In this document: positions 17,177 through 25,483 of the stretch, in pieces
How positions within the stretch are numbered: the stretch's first letter is position 1
How the letters are laid out: every line of letters starts with the position of its first letter
NCBI GenBank assembly: GCA_033762815.1
Contig: JANRLF010000002.1
Span: 186,001-250,000, forward strand
DNA from: JANRLF01 sp033762815
Lineage (GTDB): Bacteria; Bacteroidota; Bacteroidia; Chitinophagales; CAIOSU01
DNA length: 64,000 bases
Direction: 5' to 3'
Notes under the pieces: generated by a model
What the model saw: only the letters and a program-made list of their open reading frames with translations
What the model was told of the DNA's origin: nothing
The model's database searches: none
Translations under genes and position numbers: made by a program

Positions 17177-19042
17177 ATGAATTACTTGACAGTAGAAAAC
17201 CTCCGCCATTCCTATGCCGATAGGGTATTGCTGGATGGTGTGACGTTTTATATCGATAAGGGGCAAAAGGTAGCCTTGGTGGCCAAGAATGGTAGCGGCA
17301 AATCCACCCTGTTGCGCATCATTGCTGGTTTGGAAAAGCCGGAAAAGGGAACGGTGAGCATCAATAAAAACATTCGCTTCAGCTATCTGAGCCAAGAACC
17401 GGAACTGGATGAAAACAAAACCATTACGGAATCCATCTTTGCTTCAGATACGCCTATGATGCAGGCCATTCGCTTCTATGAAGAGGCTATGGAAGATAGC
17501 GAGAACCAACAGCGTATGAAGGAGGCATTTGCCCGTATGGATGCGGCTAATGCTTGGGATTACGAAAGCAAGGTGAGCCAAGTACTCGGTATTTTGAAAA
17601 TACACCATCTTACACAAGCCGTTAAATATTTATCAGGCGGGCAGAAGAAGCGGATTGCACTGGCCAAGGTATTGCTGGAAGAGCCTGATTTTTTGGTAAT
17701 GGACGAGCCCACCAACCATTTGGATTTGGATATGATAGAGTGGTTCGAACAATATCTTGACAGGGCTAATATGACCCTCCTCATGGTAACGCACGACCGT
17801 TATTTCCTGGATAGTGTGTGCAATGAAATCATTGAATTGGACAAAGGGGAGGTGTATCGTTTTAAAGGGGACTATGCCTACTATATAGAGAAAAAAGCAG
17901 AACGCCAAGAAAGCGAACTGGCTACCATTGATAAAGCACAAAACTTGTTGCGCAAGGAGTTGGATTGGATGCGCCGTCAACCCAAAGCCAGAGGGACTAA
18001 GGCGCGTGCAAGGATAGACGCATTCTATGACTTGAAGGAGGTAGCCAGCAAAGATGTTAAGGAGAAAGAACTGAAGCTAAGCATCAAAATGGAAAGGCTG
18101 GGGGGTAAAATATTGGAGCTGCACCATGTACGCAAGGCTTATGGAGACCTGAAGATTTTAGAGGATTTCAGTTACAAATTCAGGGAAGGGGAGCGGGTAG
18201 GCATTGTGGGACCCAATGGTTCGGGTAAAAGTACGTTGCTCAATATGATAATGGAGCGCGAACAGCCTGATGGTGGAAAGATTGTAAGGGGCGACACTAT
18301 TGTTTTTGGGTACTACTCCCAAGCGGGCATACAATTGCCAGAGAATAAAAGGGTAATAGAAGTGATAAAGGATATTGCTGAATATATTCCTTTAGATAAG
18401 GGCAAAACCTTGCGTGCGGAAAGCTTTTTGGAAAGGTTTCTTTTTCCGCCTGAGCAGCAGTATACGCCAGTTTCTAAGTTAAGCGGAGGCGAAAAAAGGC
18501 GTTTGTACCTGATGACCATTCTGATGAAAAACCCTAACTTCTTAATACTGGACGAACCTACTAACGATTTGGATATCGTTACCTTGAATGTATTGGAGGA
18601 GTTTTTGGAAGGTTATAAGGGCTGCCTTTTAATGGTATCGCATGATAGGCACTTTATGGATAAATTGACTGACCATCTATTTGTGTATGAGGGCGAGGGA
18701 ATAATCAAGGATTTCAACGGCAACTATACCGAGTACAAACTGGGAAAGGAAGCTCAAAAAATACAACAACGCCAAGAGACCAAAGAACGTAAGGAAGAGC
18801 CCAAACCCATTGAGGAGAAATCGGAAAAGAAAAAGTTGAGCTATAAAGAGCAGCGGGAGTATGATAGCTTAGAAGCCGAAATTGCCCAACTGGAAACCCA
18901 GCGGGATGAATTGACGGCCCAACTGGGCAACGGCAACTTATCGGGCCAGCAGGTACAGGATATCGGCAAACAATTGGCGGAAACTATTCAGGCGATAGAT
19001 GAAAAAACCAACCGTTGGATTGAACTTGCCGAAAGAGCCTAG
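17177..19042 (+). CDS. ABC-F family ATPase, Uup-like
   Basis: A cytoplasmic ATPase with two ABC cassettes and no membrane segment. First cassette: Walker A AKNGSGKSTLL, signature LSGGQKKR, Walker B LVMDEPTNHLD. Second: GPNGSGKSTLLN, LSGGEKRR, LILDEPTNDLD. Between them lies the P-site tRNA-interaction linker with basic RRQPKARGTKARAR. The last 80 residues are a charged linker and coiled coil, as in Uup. ABC-F proteins act on ribosomes stalled or with unusual nascent chains. Its stop codon abuts the stop of the convergent neighbour. Confidence 0.92.
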   Translation: MNYLTVENLRHSYADRVLLDGVTFYIDKGQKVALVAKNGSGKSTLLRIIAGLEKPEKGTVSINKNIRFSYLSQEPELDENKTITESIFASDTPMMQAIRFYEEAMEDSENQQRMKEAFARMDAANAWDYESKVSQVLGILKIHHLTQAVKYLSGGQKKRIALAKVLLEEPDFLVMDEPTNHLDLDMIEWFEQYLDRANMTLLMVTHDRYFLDSVCNEIIELDKGEVYRFKGDYAYYIEKKAERQESELATIDKAQNLLRKELDWMRRQPKARGTKARARIDAFYDLKEVASKDVKEKELKLSIKMERLGGKILELHHVRKAYGDLKILEDFSYKFREGERVGIVGPNGSGKSTLLNMIMEREQPDGGKIVRGDTIVFGYYSQAGIQLPENKRVIEVIKDIAEYIPLDKGKTLRAESFLERFLFPPEQQYTPVSKLSGGEKRRLYLMTILMKNPNFLILDEPTNDLDIVTLNVLEEFLEGYKGCLLMVSHDRHFMDKLTDHLFVYEGEGIIKDFNGNYTEYKLGKEAQKIQQRQETKERKEEPKPIEEKSEKKKLSYKEQREYDSLEAEIAQLETQRDELTAQLGNGNLSGQQVQDIGKQLAETIQAIDEKTNRWIELAERA

Positions 19043-19423
19043 TTAGCCCTTGCTTACCTTTAGTTTTGCTACTTTATTGTTGTCATAATCGTATACTCTT
19101 AAAAGATATTGACCAGCGGGTAAGCTGCCCAGGTCTATATAGTAAGTGTTTCTTAGTAAATCTATTTCGGCATTGGTTAGTAATCCATCCAGGGTGGTCA
19201 GTTCTACTTTTACCTGTCTTTCGGCTAACCCAGGCACCTTCACTGTGAGTACATCTTTTTGTTTCTTCCTGCCTAACTTTATATCCATTTCTTGCTCAAT
19301 GGATTTAATGCCGCCACTATCGGGGGTGAATATATAGTCTTCTTTATCGCTTTCAGGAGTGCCAGTTTGCGCACTAGCCGCATGGGCAACCATCCACAGC
19401 AATAAGAAGAAAACCAGCCGCAT
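19043..19423 (-). CDS. Small secreted protein with T9SS-tail-like C-terminus
   Basis: A 126-residue protein with a signal peptide (cut after HAASAQ) and a C-terminal region resembling the beta-sandwich found in T9SS sorting domains (NTYYIDLGSLPAGQYLLRVY, then NKVAKLKVSKG), but without the usual FPNP opening. I do not recognise the family and cannot say if it uses type IX secretion. It is convergent with the ABC-F gene with zero spacing. Confidence 0.65.
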   Translation of the reverse strand: MRLVFFLLLWMVAHAASAQTGTPESDKEDYIFTPDSGGIKSIEQEMDIKLGRKKQKDVLTVKVPGLAERQVKVELTTLDGLLTNAEIDLLRNTYYIDLGSLPAGQYLLRVYDYDNNKVAKLKVSKG

Positions 19424-19434
19424 ACTTAATTTGT

Positions 19435-19442
19435 TAATTTTG
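19435..19442 (+). promoter_or_regulatory. Putative -7 box TAATTTTG upstream of the thioesterase gene
   Basis: TAnnTTTG match 19 bp before the ATG at 19462, in the short divergent gap between the thioesterase and the small secreted protein. Confidence 0.4.
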
Positions 19443-19461
19443 GGAGCAAATAAAAATACGC

Positions 19462-19881
19462 ATGCTTTGGAAAAAAGAGGTAACCGCTGAATTAGTAAAC
19501 ATGGCGGGCGCCAATACTATTTTAGAACACTTGGGAATTGTGATTACAGAAATCGGGGATGACTATGTAAAAGGCACCATGCCCGTTGATCACCGTACCC
19601 ACCAACCTGCGGGCTTATTGCATGGGGGTGCTTCGGTGGTATTGGCAGAAACCTTGGGCAGTTTTGCTGGCAGCCTTACAGTTGAATTTCCAAATGAAAC
19701 GGTGGTAGGTGTAGAAATCAATGCCAACCATGTACGTGGGGTTCGCTCGGGTATCGTTACAGGTGTTGCCCGGCCCATCCATATCGGTGGGCGTACCCAA
19801 GTGTGGGAAATCAAAATCAACAACGAAAAAGAAGAACTGGTTTGCATCAGTCGGCTTACATTGGCGGTTTTGAGAAAATAA
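19462..19881 (+). CDS. Hotdog-fold thioesterase, PaaI/MenI-like
   Basis: A 139-residue acyl-CoA thioesterase of the hotdog fold. The helix segment HQPAGLLHGGASVVLAETLGS contains the conserved HGG and the catalytic Glu of the PaaI/EntH/MenI group, followed by VGVEINANHVRGVRSG. It may be the 1,4-dihydroxy-2-naphthoyl-CoA hydrolase of menaquinone synthesis or a phenylacetate-type thioesterase; no menaquinone genes are nearby to settle it. Confidence 0.85.
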   Translation: MLWKKEVTAELVNMAGANTILEHLGIVITEIGDDYVKGTMPVDHRTHQPAGLLHGGASVVLAETLGSFAGSLTVEFPNETVVGVEINANHVRGVRSGIVTGVARPIHIGGRTQVWEIKINNEKEELVCISRLTLAVLRK

Positions 19882-20000
19882 AGGTCAACTAGCTAGGGGC
19901 GTTTGCCCTTTAAATCAATGGTTTTATGGGAGCCTAACATTTCTTTGGCTTAATATTTGGAACAAATTCCGAAATAAACCATTCTTAAAAAACCATTGAC

Positions 20001-20864
20001 ATGAAACTATCCTACATCTCCCTGATATTAGTGGCATGCCTTTCACTAAGCTCATGTGTGGGCAAAAAGAAATATGTCCAGCTACAAAACGAGCGTGCGC
20101 AATTAGAGCAACAATACAATGAGCTAATGAGTAAGTACAATCAGTTGGAAAGCAGCTATGCCAGTCTTGATGACCAGTTTAAAACCTTAGGAAACAATTA
20201 TCAAAAACAAAGCGAAGAATACGGTGCCTATAAAAAGAATGCCCAACAACTGGCCGCCATGAGCAATAATGAACTGATGAAGCTGAATGGCGAACTGCAA
20301 GATAAAATAAGCATGTTGGAAGCTAGCAACAAAAAGGTGCAACAACTACAAAGTGCCATACAGCAACAACAAAAAGCCCTTGGAGACTTATTGGGTAAAA
20401 TACAAAATGCCTTAGTGGGTTTTACGCCGGAGGAGTTAACGGTGCACATGAAGAACGGCCGCGTATATGTGTCGCTTTCGGAACAGCTATTGTTCAAATC
20501 AGGTAGTGCTTATGTAGATACAAAAGGTAAACAAGCACTAGGCAAGGTAGCGGAGGTGTTGAATAAGCAAGGTGATATAGACATTATTATTGAAGGCCAT
20601 ACCGATACAGTGCCTTATAAGGGTGCCGCTGGCGTAGATAACTGGGACTTGAGTGTGAAGCGCTCCACAGCCGTATTGCGCATATTGACAGACGATTATA
20701 AGGTGGACCCTAACAAAGTTACCGCTGCTGGGCGTGGAGAATACTACCCTGTAGCCACTAACATTACTCCCCAAGGACGCGCTCAAAATAGACGGACTGA
20801 AATCATCCTTACACCTAAGCTAGCGGAAATCATGGAGCTATTGCAGGGTACCGCCAGCTACTAA
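20001..20864 (+). CDS. OmpA-family peptidoglycan-binding lipoprotein
   Basis: A 287-residue lipoprotein (lipobox LSLSSC). Residues about 25-130 form a long coiled coil rich in Q, E and K; the C-terminal third is an OmpA domain with IIIEGHTDTVPY, a D-x-S/x-R type segment NWDLSVKRSTAVLR and GRAQNRRTEIILTP, which bind diaminopimelate in peptidoglycan. It likely links the outer membrane to the cell wall. The stop TAA overlaps the convergent ilvE stop. Confidence 0.9.
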   Translation: MKLSYISLILVACLSLSSCVGKKKYVQLQNERAQLEQQYNELMSKYNQLESSYASLDDQFKTLGNNYQKQSEEYGAYKKNAQQLAAMSNNELMKLNGELQDKISMLEASNKKVQQLQSAIQQQQKALGDLLGKIQNALVGFTPEELTVHMKNGRVYVSLSEQLLFKSGSAYVDTKGKQALGKVAEVLNKQGDIDIIIEGHTDTVPYKGAAGVDNWDLSVKRSTAVLRILTDDYKVDPNKVTAAGRGEYYPVATNITPQGRAQNRRTEIILTPKLAEIMELLQGTASY

Positions 20865-21952
20865 GCAAGAACGCTCGATGAATATTGGTTTACGTCTATC
20901 CGATGCATCCAATGATGTGTATCAGGACAACGGGAAAACTTAATATCATCTAATTGCTGTTTCACTAAATTGGATAGCCGCCTGGTTTCGATATCGGGCA
21001 AGGATAATATTTCATCCTTGTAACCGATATGCGAAATATGGCTAATTGTTGCCGCCGTACCAGTACCAAATGCATCTTCCAAACTCCCAATTTGGTATGC
21101 AGCCAACAGTTCGCGAACGCTGATGTCCCGCTCTTCTACAACTATACCCATATCGTTGAAAAGTTGGATAACACTGTGGCGGGTAACACCGTGTAATATG
21201 CAGCCATTCAGTCTGGGGGTTAGCACTTTACCATCAATAATAAAGAACACGTTCATGGTGCCTATTTCCTGAAAATATTGAAAGGAAAAGCCATCAGTCC
21301 AAAGTAATTGGTCGAAACCTTTTTGCCGTGCCATGGCCAATGGGTGAAGCGTAGCAGCATAGTTGCCTGCAGCTTTAGCCTCACCTGTACCGCCTGGGAA
21401 GGCTCTTACATATTGATCGGAAATAAGCACCTTTACTGGCTTATCATAATAAGATTTTACAGGGCAGGTGAAAATGACAAATTTGTAATGGTCAGAAGCT
21501 TTTATGCCCACATATTCATCGGTTGCGAACATGTATGGACGTATATATAGCGATGAGCCTTCCTCCGTCGGAATCCATTCCTGATCCAAGTCCACCAGCG
21601 TGTTAACTGCCTGCATAAACAAATCGCGAGGCACTTCTGGCATTGCCATCCTGGTGGCAGATATGTTTAATCTCTCACTGTTATCTTCAGGCCTAAAAAT
21701 GGCGGCACCGCCATCTGGAGTGGGATAAGCCTTCATACCCTCAAAGATTGCTTGGCCATAGTGCAAAGCTGTGGTGGCGGGGTGCAAGGCAAGATTTCCG
21801 AAAGGTATGATTTGCAAATTGTGCCACTGGCCTTCATACCAATCGGCGGTGAACATATGGTCAGAAAAAACCCTTCCAAAAGTGAGGTTCATCAAGTCAG
21901 TTTCCGGCAAACGGGACTGCAAAGTTTTGTTAATTTTGATAGCGTATCCCAT
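20861..21952 (-). CDS. ilvE: Branched-chain amino acid aminotransferase
   Basis: PLP-dependent fold-IV transaminase interconverting Leu/Ile/Val and their 2-oxo acids. The 363-residue length and YGQAIFEGMKAY, LYIRPYMFATD and the PLP-lysine context GGTGEAKAAGNYA fit the long type II (eukaryote-like) BCAT group. EDAFGTGTAATISHI near the C-terminus contacts the cofactor phosphate. It stands alone, convergent with the OmpA gene by a 4-bp overlap of the two stop codons. Confidence 0.95.
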   Translation of the reverse strand: MGYAIKINKTLQSRLPETDLMNLTFGRVFSDHMFTADWYEGQWHNLQIIPFGNLALHPATTALHYGQAIFEGMKAYPTPDGGAAIFRPEDNSERLNISATRMAMPEVPRDLFMQAVNTLVDLDQEWIPTEEGSSLYIRPYMFATDEYVGIKASDHYKFVIFTCPVKSYYDKPVKVLISDQYVRAFPGGTGEAKAAGNYAATLHPLAMARQKGFDQLLWTDGFSFQYFQEIGTMNVFFIIDGKVLTPRLNGCILHGVTRHSVIQLFNDMGIVVEERDISVRELLAAYQIGSLEDAFGTGTAATISHISHIGYKDEILSLPDIETRRLSNLVKQQLDDIKFSRCPDTHHWMHRIDVNQYSSSVLA

Positions 21953-22036
21953 TTGTCAGGTACGGTTTAGCGTTGTTATAATATACATTCGTGGAATCCG
22001 GCTTTCGGATTGTACAGAAGGCTGTTTCTTAAAGAT

Positions 22037-22513
22037 ATGGAAAACGAACTAAATAATCCAATGCTTTCAGGCTTTTTATTCGAAGAAAATGATATTTATG
22101 CCGCTCACGAAATTTTAGCTACCGATAAGCTACCGCTATCAGGAAGCAATAAAAAGGGTATAGTGATAGCCTATGGACCTGATGATACATTGTCTTCCGA
22201 TGACCAACAGCAATTGTTGAGAATATTGGCTGCCCTGAAATTGTCAGAGCAAGACGTGGCCTTTATTCCTGCACAAGCATTATACGAAAATGGCTGGGCT
22301 ACGCTTTCAGGTTTTGAGTTTGATAAGTTTCTTGGGTTTGGAGTGAGTGCCATAAAAATGGGTTTGCAACTGCGATTGAAAAAATATGTAACTACCAGCT
22401 TTAGAGATAAAAAGATGCTTTTTTCCGATGGCCTTTCGCAACTAGCCCAAGACCCGAAGCTAAAGGCTTTATTGTGGAGTGAATTGCAAGCAATGTTTGA
22501 AATCAAGAAGTAA
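22037..22513 (+). CDS. Hypothetical cytoplasmic protein upstream of rdgB
   Basis: I do not recognise the family. The 158-residue product has no signal or membrane segment; it shows alternating strands and helices (KKGIVIAYGPDDTLSS, LLRILAALKLSEQDVAFIPA, GFEFDKFLGFG). A nearby ATG at 22010 would add nine residues. Its stop and the rdgB start share one base (TAATG), indicating translational coupling with the nucleotide pool sanitiser. Confidence 0.7.
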   Translation: MENELNNPMLSGFLFEENDIYAAHEILATDKLPLSGSNKKGIVIAYGPDDTLSSDDQQQLLRILAALKLSEQDVAFIPAQALYENGWATLSGFEFDKFLGFGVSAIKMGLQLRLKKYVTTSFRDKKMLFSDGLSQLAQDPKLKALLWSELQAMFEIKK

Positions 22514-23103
22514 TGTACCAAGGAGAGCTCATTTTTGCTACCAGCAATCCCAATAAATTACAGGAAGTTTCGTTTCAATTAAACGGAGCTGTTCGGATTA
22601 TAGGTTTGAAGGATATTGGGTGCAGCGATGATTTGCCTGAAACCACTGGGACTATTGAAGGCAATTCTTTGCAAAAGGCTAGCTACTTAAAAAACAAGTA
22701 TGGCTATGACTGTTTTGCAGAAGACACAGGTTTGGAAGTTTTTGCCTTAAATGGAGCACCGGGAGTAGACACCGCACATTATGCAGGGCCGCAGCGAAGT
22801 GATGATGATAATATGGATTTGCTTTTAAAAAAATTAGAAGGAGTTGATAACAGAAGTGCCAGATTTCGGACAGTGGTAAGCCTTTTGATAGGGGAGGGAC
22901 AATGGCAATTTGAAGGTACTGTAGAAGGGGTTATAACGAATGGGAAAACGGGGGTCAAAGGTTTTGGTTATGACCCTGTTTTTCAGCCAGTTGGATTTAA
23001 TAAAACCTTTGCGGAAATGGATAAGTCAGAGAAGGTAAAAATCAGCCATCGAGGCAGGGCAATTGAGCAATTGGTTAACTTTTTAAGAAATTTTAATCAA
23101 TAA
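22513..23103 (+). CDS. rdgB: XTP/dITP diphosphatase RdgB
   Basis: Hydrolyses non-canonical purine triphosphates (dITP, XTP) to monophosphates. Motifs: ATSNPNKLQEV at the N-terminus, FAEDTGLEV with catalytic acidic residues, GVDTAHYAGP, GFGYDPVFQP and ISHRGRAIEQL. Length (196 aa) is normal. It is coupled to the upstream hypothetical gene. Confidence 0.96.
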   Translation: MYQGELIFATSNPNKLQEVSFQLNGAVRIIGLKDIGCSDDLPETTGTIEGNSLQKASYLKNKYGYDCFAEDTGLEVFALNGAPGVDTAHYAGPQRSDDDNMDLLLKKLEGVDNRSARFRTVVSLLIGEGQWQFEGTVEGVITNGKTGVKGFGYDPVFQPVGFNKTFAEMDKSEKVKISHRGRAIEQLVNFLRNFNQ

Positions 23104-23163
23104 TAAAAAAAAGCTTGTTTACTGTATTTCTTTTCACTAATATTAAGGCTAATTAGCGGCAAC

Positions 23164-23745
23164 ATGAAATTCGGCTTCATAGGTACATTTTCTGAGGATC
23201 AGGTGATCAAAGGTTGCATTATTGGCGACCGCACTGCCCAACAGACTTTGTATAGCCGTTATTCACCAAAAATGTTCAGTATTTGCCTTCGCTATGCCAA
23301 GGATTACCATAGTGCCGAGGATATTTTGCAGGAAGGCTTCATTAAGGTTTTCAAATACATCTCCAAATTTCGTCGCGAGGGTTCCTTTGAAGGATGGTTG
23401 CGCAGAATATTTGTAAATACTGCCATTGAGCACCTTCGCAAAAGCGTGAGCCTTTACCCCATAGTGAATGATGATGACAAACCAATGGACATCATTGACG
23501 AAAGTGTTTTCGACCACTTGGACGAGCAGGATTTGCTGAACATGGTGCAAAGCCTTTCGCCTGGTTATAGAACGGTTTTCAATCTTTATGTGGTGGAAGG
23601 GTATTCCCATAAGGAAATTAGCCAGATGCTTGAAATTAGCGAAGGCACTTCAAAATCCCAATTGGCTAGGGCACGCCAATTGTTGCAACGCAAGGTGGAA
23701 GCCTCTCAAGGAACCCGCCTTAGCAACGTTTCCGACAACGTTTAG
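23164..23745 (+). CDS. ECF-type RNA polymerase sigma factor
   Basis: A 193-residue sigma-70 family protein with only regions 2 and 4. Region 2: EDILQEGFIKVFKYI and GSFEGWLRRIFVNTAIEHLRK; region 4: GYRTVFNLYVVEGYSHKEI and EGTSKSQLARARQLLQ (helix-turn-helix). The next gene, 112 bp downstream, has an anti-sigma-like N-terminus and a single membrane segment, which suggests a paired regulator. Target genes are unknown. Confidence 0.93.
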   Translation: MKFGFIGTFSEDQVIKGCIIGDRTAQQTLYSRYSPKMFSICLRYAKDYHSAEDILQEGFIKVFKYISKFRREGSFEGWLRRIFVNTAIEHLRKSVSLYPIVNDDDKPMDIIDESVFDHLDEQDLLNMVQSLSPGYRTVFNLYVVEGYSHKEISQMLEISEGTSKSQLARARQLLQRKVEASQGTRLSNVSDNV

Positions 23746-23857
23746 TCCTGTATCCATTACTGTCCACCAGCTTTATGCAACTATTTAGCGTAAAACCAAG
23801 TCATAGATTGGATGCTTGCAGTAGCAAGTAAGCAATAAATGTGTATTTTTACCTAGT

Positions 23858-25210
23858 ATGCGCCCCATTAGGCCTGGAAAAAACCAAGATAACAAGCTTG
23901 ACCAACATTTCCGCGATAGTCTTCGCAATATGGAAGTGTCGCCCCCCCCACCTATGTGGGACCGTTTGGAGTCCGAACTGGAAACCGAACGTGCGCGCAT
24001 TAAGTATGACCACTGGTACTATGTGCTTCTGGCTGTATTGATTCCTTTTACCGCACTCAATCTTTACCTCAATTACGATTTAAAAGATTACTACCGTGCA
24101 TTCCTTAATGAAAAGGAAAGAGCCATCACTTATGGCCCTGCATACTTTATTAGCAGCCCACACCCAGCACAGGTAAAGTTTTTGGCTAACAAGGACAAGG
24201 CCACCGTAGCCCAAGCTTTGGATGTGCCTTATGTTGAAAATTTGACCGATCAACAAGTTACTATAACTGGCACACACGGTACTTTGCTGCCTATTTATAT
24301 TCGACCTTTAACTGAGCAGTTTGCTTTGCAAAAAGCTAACCAAGGTACTACTCCCAAATTTTTTGCTTCAACAGAAACTGGTTTAAAGGACATCCTATCA
24401 TTGCCAGAAGCAGAAGGATTATTGGTGCCTGACAAGCTTGCCTTCAATGAAATAGAATTGGATAAAATAGATGGAAAGCAGGTGGAGATATTGCCCCCTT
24501 ACAACCGTAAGTTTTATCACGGTGCCATTTCACCCCATTACCGAATGAAGTTGCCTGAAGTAAAAGGTCTTTACATAGGTATCAATACCTCGGTGTTCCA
24601 AAACCGTTTGTTCTTCAATGAAGAGGCTTTTTACCCGCTTATAGGCAAGGATGCCAAGTTTAGCTTCAAGTGGGGCTACAACTATGGCGTTACAGTTGGT
24701 TATAATTTCAGTAGGCATTTCGGCATCCAAGCAGAATGGACGGTTAATTCCACACAAGGAATGACCTATAGTGAAAACCTGTATGGCAAAATTCCTATTA
24801 ATGGTAACATTATGCTTCGCTATATGCAAATGCCGATAATGGCCAAATATAAGCTGAGCAAGGTATCAACCTTTACTGGGTATCCTGTGTCACTTAATTT
24901 GGTTGGTGGTGTACTTTATAGCCGTTTGACCCAATCGGAAATACAAATCAATGAAAGCAGGCTTACCAATACCTCTGATTTATTTGCAAAGAATGAATTG
25001 GGTTTGTTGGCTGGTATAGAATATGATATGTACTTCAATCGTAACTTCTTTGCTACCGTAGGTGCTAGAAGCAGCGTAACTACCGATGTACGCACTTTGG
25101 TAGGCAATAATTCTAATCCTTCTTATAATTTGGTGTTAGGTGTACATGCGGGCATACATTATCAATTTGCGGGTAGGGACAAAAATGAGCTTCCACCAAT
25201 ACAACATTAA
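23858..25210 (+). CDS. Outer-membrane beta-barrel-like protein with anti-sigma-like N-terminus
   Basis: A 450-residue protein. Residues 1-50 are cytoplasmic-looking and carry PPPPMWDRLESELE, a motif common at the N-terminus of Bacteroidota proteins encoded after ECF sigma factors. One hydrophobic segment follows (YYVLLAVLIPFTALNLYL, about residues 53-70), then a linker, and from about residue 230 an outer-membrane beta-barrel pattern (GLYIGINTSVFQNRL, WGYNYGVTVGYNFSRHFGIQAEW, LNLVGGVLYSRL, VLGVHAGIHYQF). The inner-membrane anchor and the barrel would have to be in different membranes or the barrel-like domain must be periplasmic. It likely controls the upstream sigma factor; this is inference from context. 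Confidence 0.75.
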   Translation: MRPIRPGKNQDNKLDQHFRDSLRNMEVSPPPPMWDRLESELETERARIKYDHWYYVLLAVLIPFTALNLYLNYDLKDYYRAFLNEKERAITYGPAYFISSPHPAQVKFLANKDKATVAQALDVPYVENLTDQQVTITGTHGTLLPIYIRPLTEQFALQKANQGTTPKFFASTETGLKDILSLPEAEGLLVPDKLAFNEIELDKIDGKQVEILPPYNRKFYHGAISPHYRMKLPEVKGLYIGINTSVFQNRLFFNEEAFYPLIGKDAKFSFKWGYNYGVTVGYNFSRHFGIQAEWTVNSTQGMTYSENLYGKIPINGNIMLRYMQMPIMAKYKLSKVSTFTGYPVSLNLVGGVLYSRLTQSEIQINESRLTNTSDLFAKNELGLLAGIEYDMYFNRNFFATVGARSSVTTDVRTLVGNNSNPSYNLVLGVHAGIHYQFAGRDKNELPPIQH

Positions 25211-25225
25211 GACCGCTTGTATAGT

Positions 25226-25435
25226 ATGACCGAGCCCCAGTCAATCAGTTCATTTACTACTAAGTTCTTCATACAAGGCGAGAAACCCATTTTTCAGATT
25301 GCCATTAGTTATAATGGTGATGTAAAAACGGAAGATTTTGACAACTACGAAGTCTATAAGCAACGGCACAACGAGTTGATACAAGCCATTAATACCTTGA
25401 GTATGCTGAATGAGGAAGCAAGCGGTGAGGCTTAA
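25226..25435 (+). CDS. Hypothetical small protein
   Basis: About 69 residues, unrecognised. It begins MTEPQSISSFTTKFFIQG and contains a strand pattern PIFQIAISYNGDV followed by a helix rich in charged residues. No signal or membrane segment. It starts 15 bp after the barrel gene stop and may belong to the same transcript. A start at 25217 is also possible. Confidence 0.6.
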   Translation: MTEPQSISSFTTKFFIQGEKPIFQIAISYNGDVKTEDFDNYEVYKQRHNELIQAINTLSMLNEEASGEA

Positions 25436-25483
25436 ACCGCATATTGCACGATTCTTGCTATTTTAGTGCATAAGCTTTAAACA

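Noticed and set aside
19893..19912. GGGC-GTTT-GCCC hairpin after the thioesterase gene
   Set aside because: The stem is only four to five pairs with a short T-run; too weak to call a terminator.
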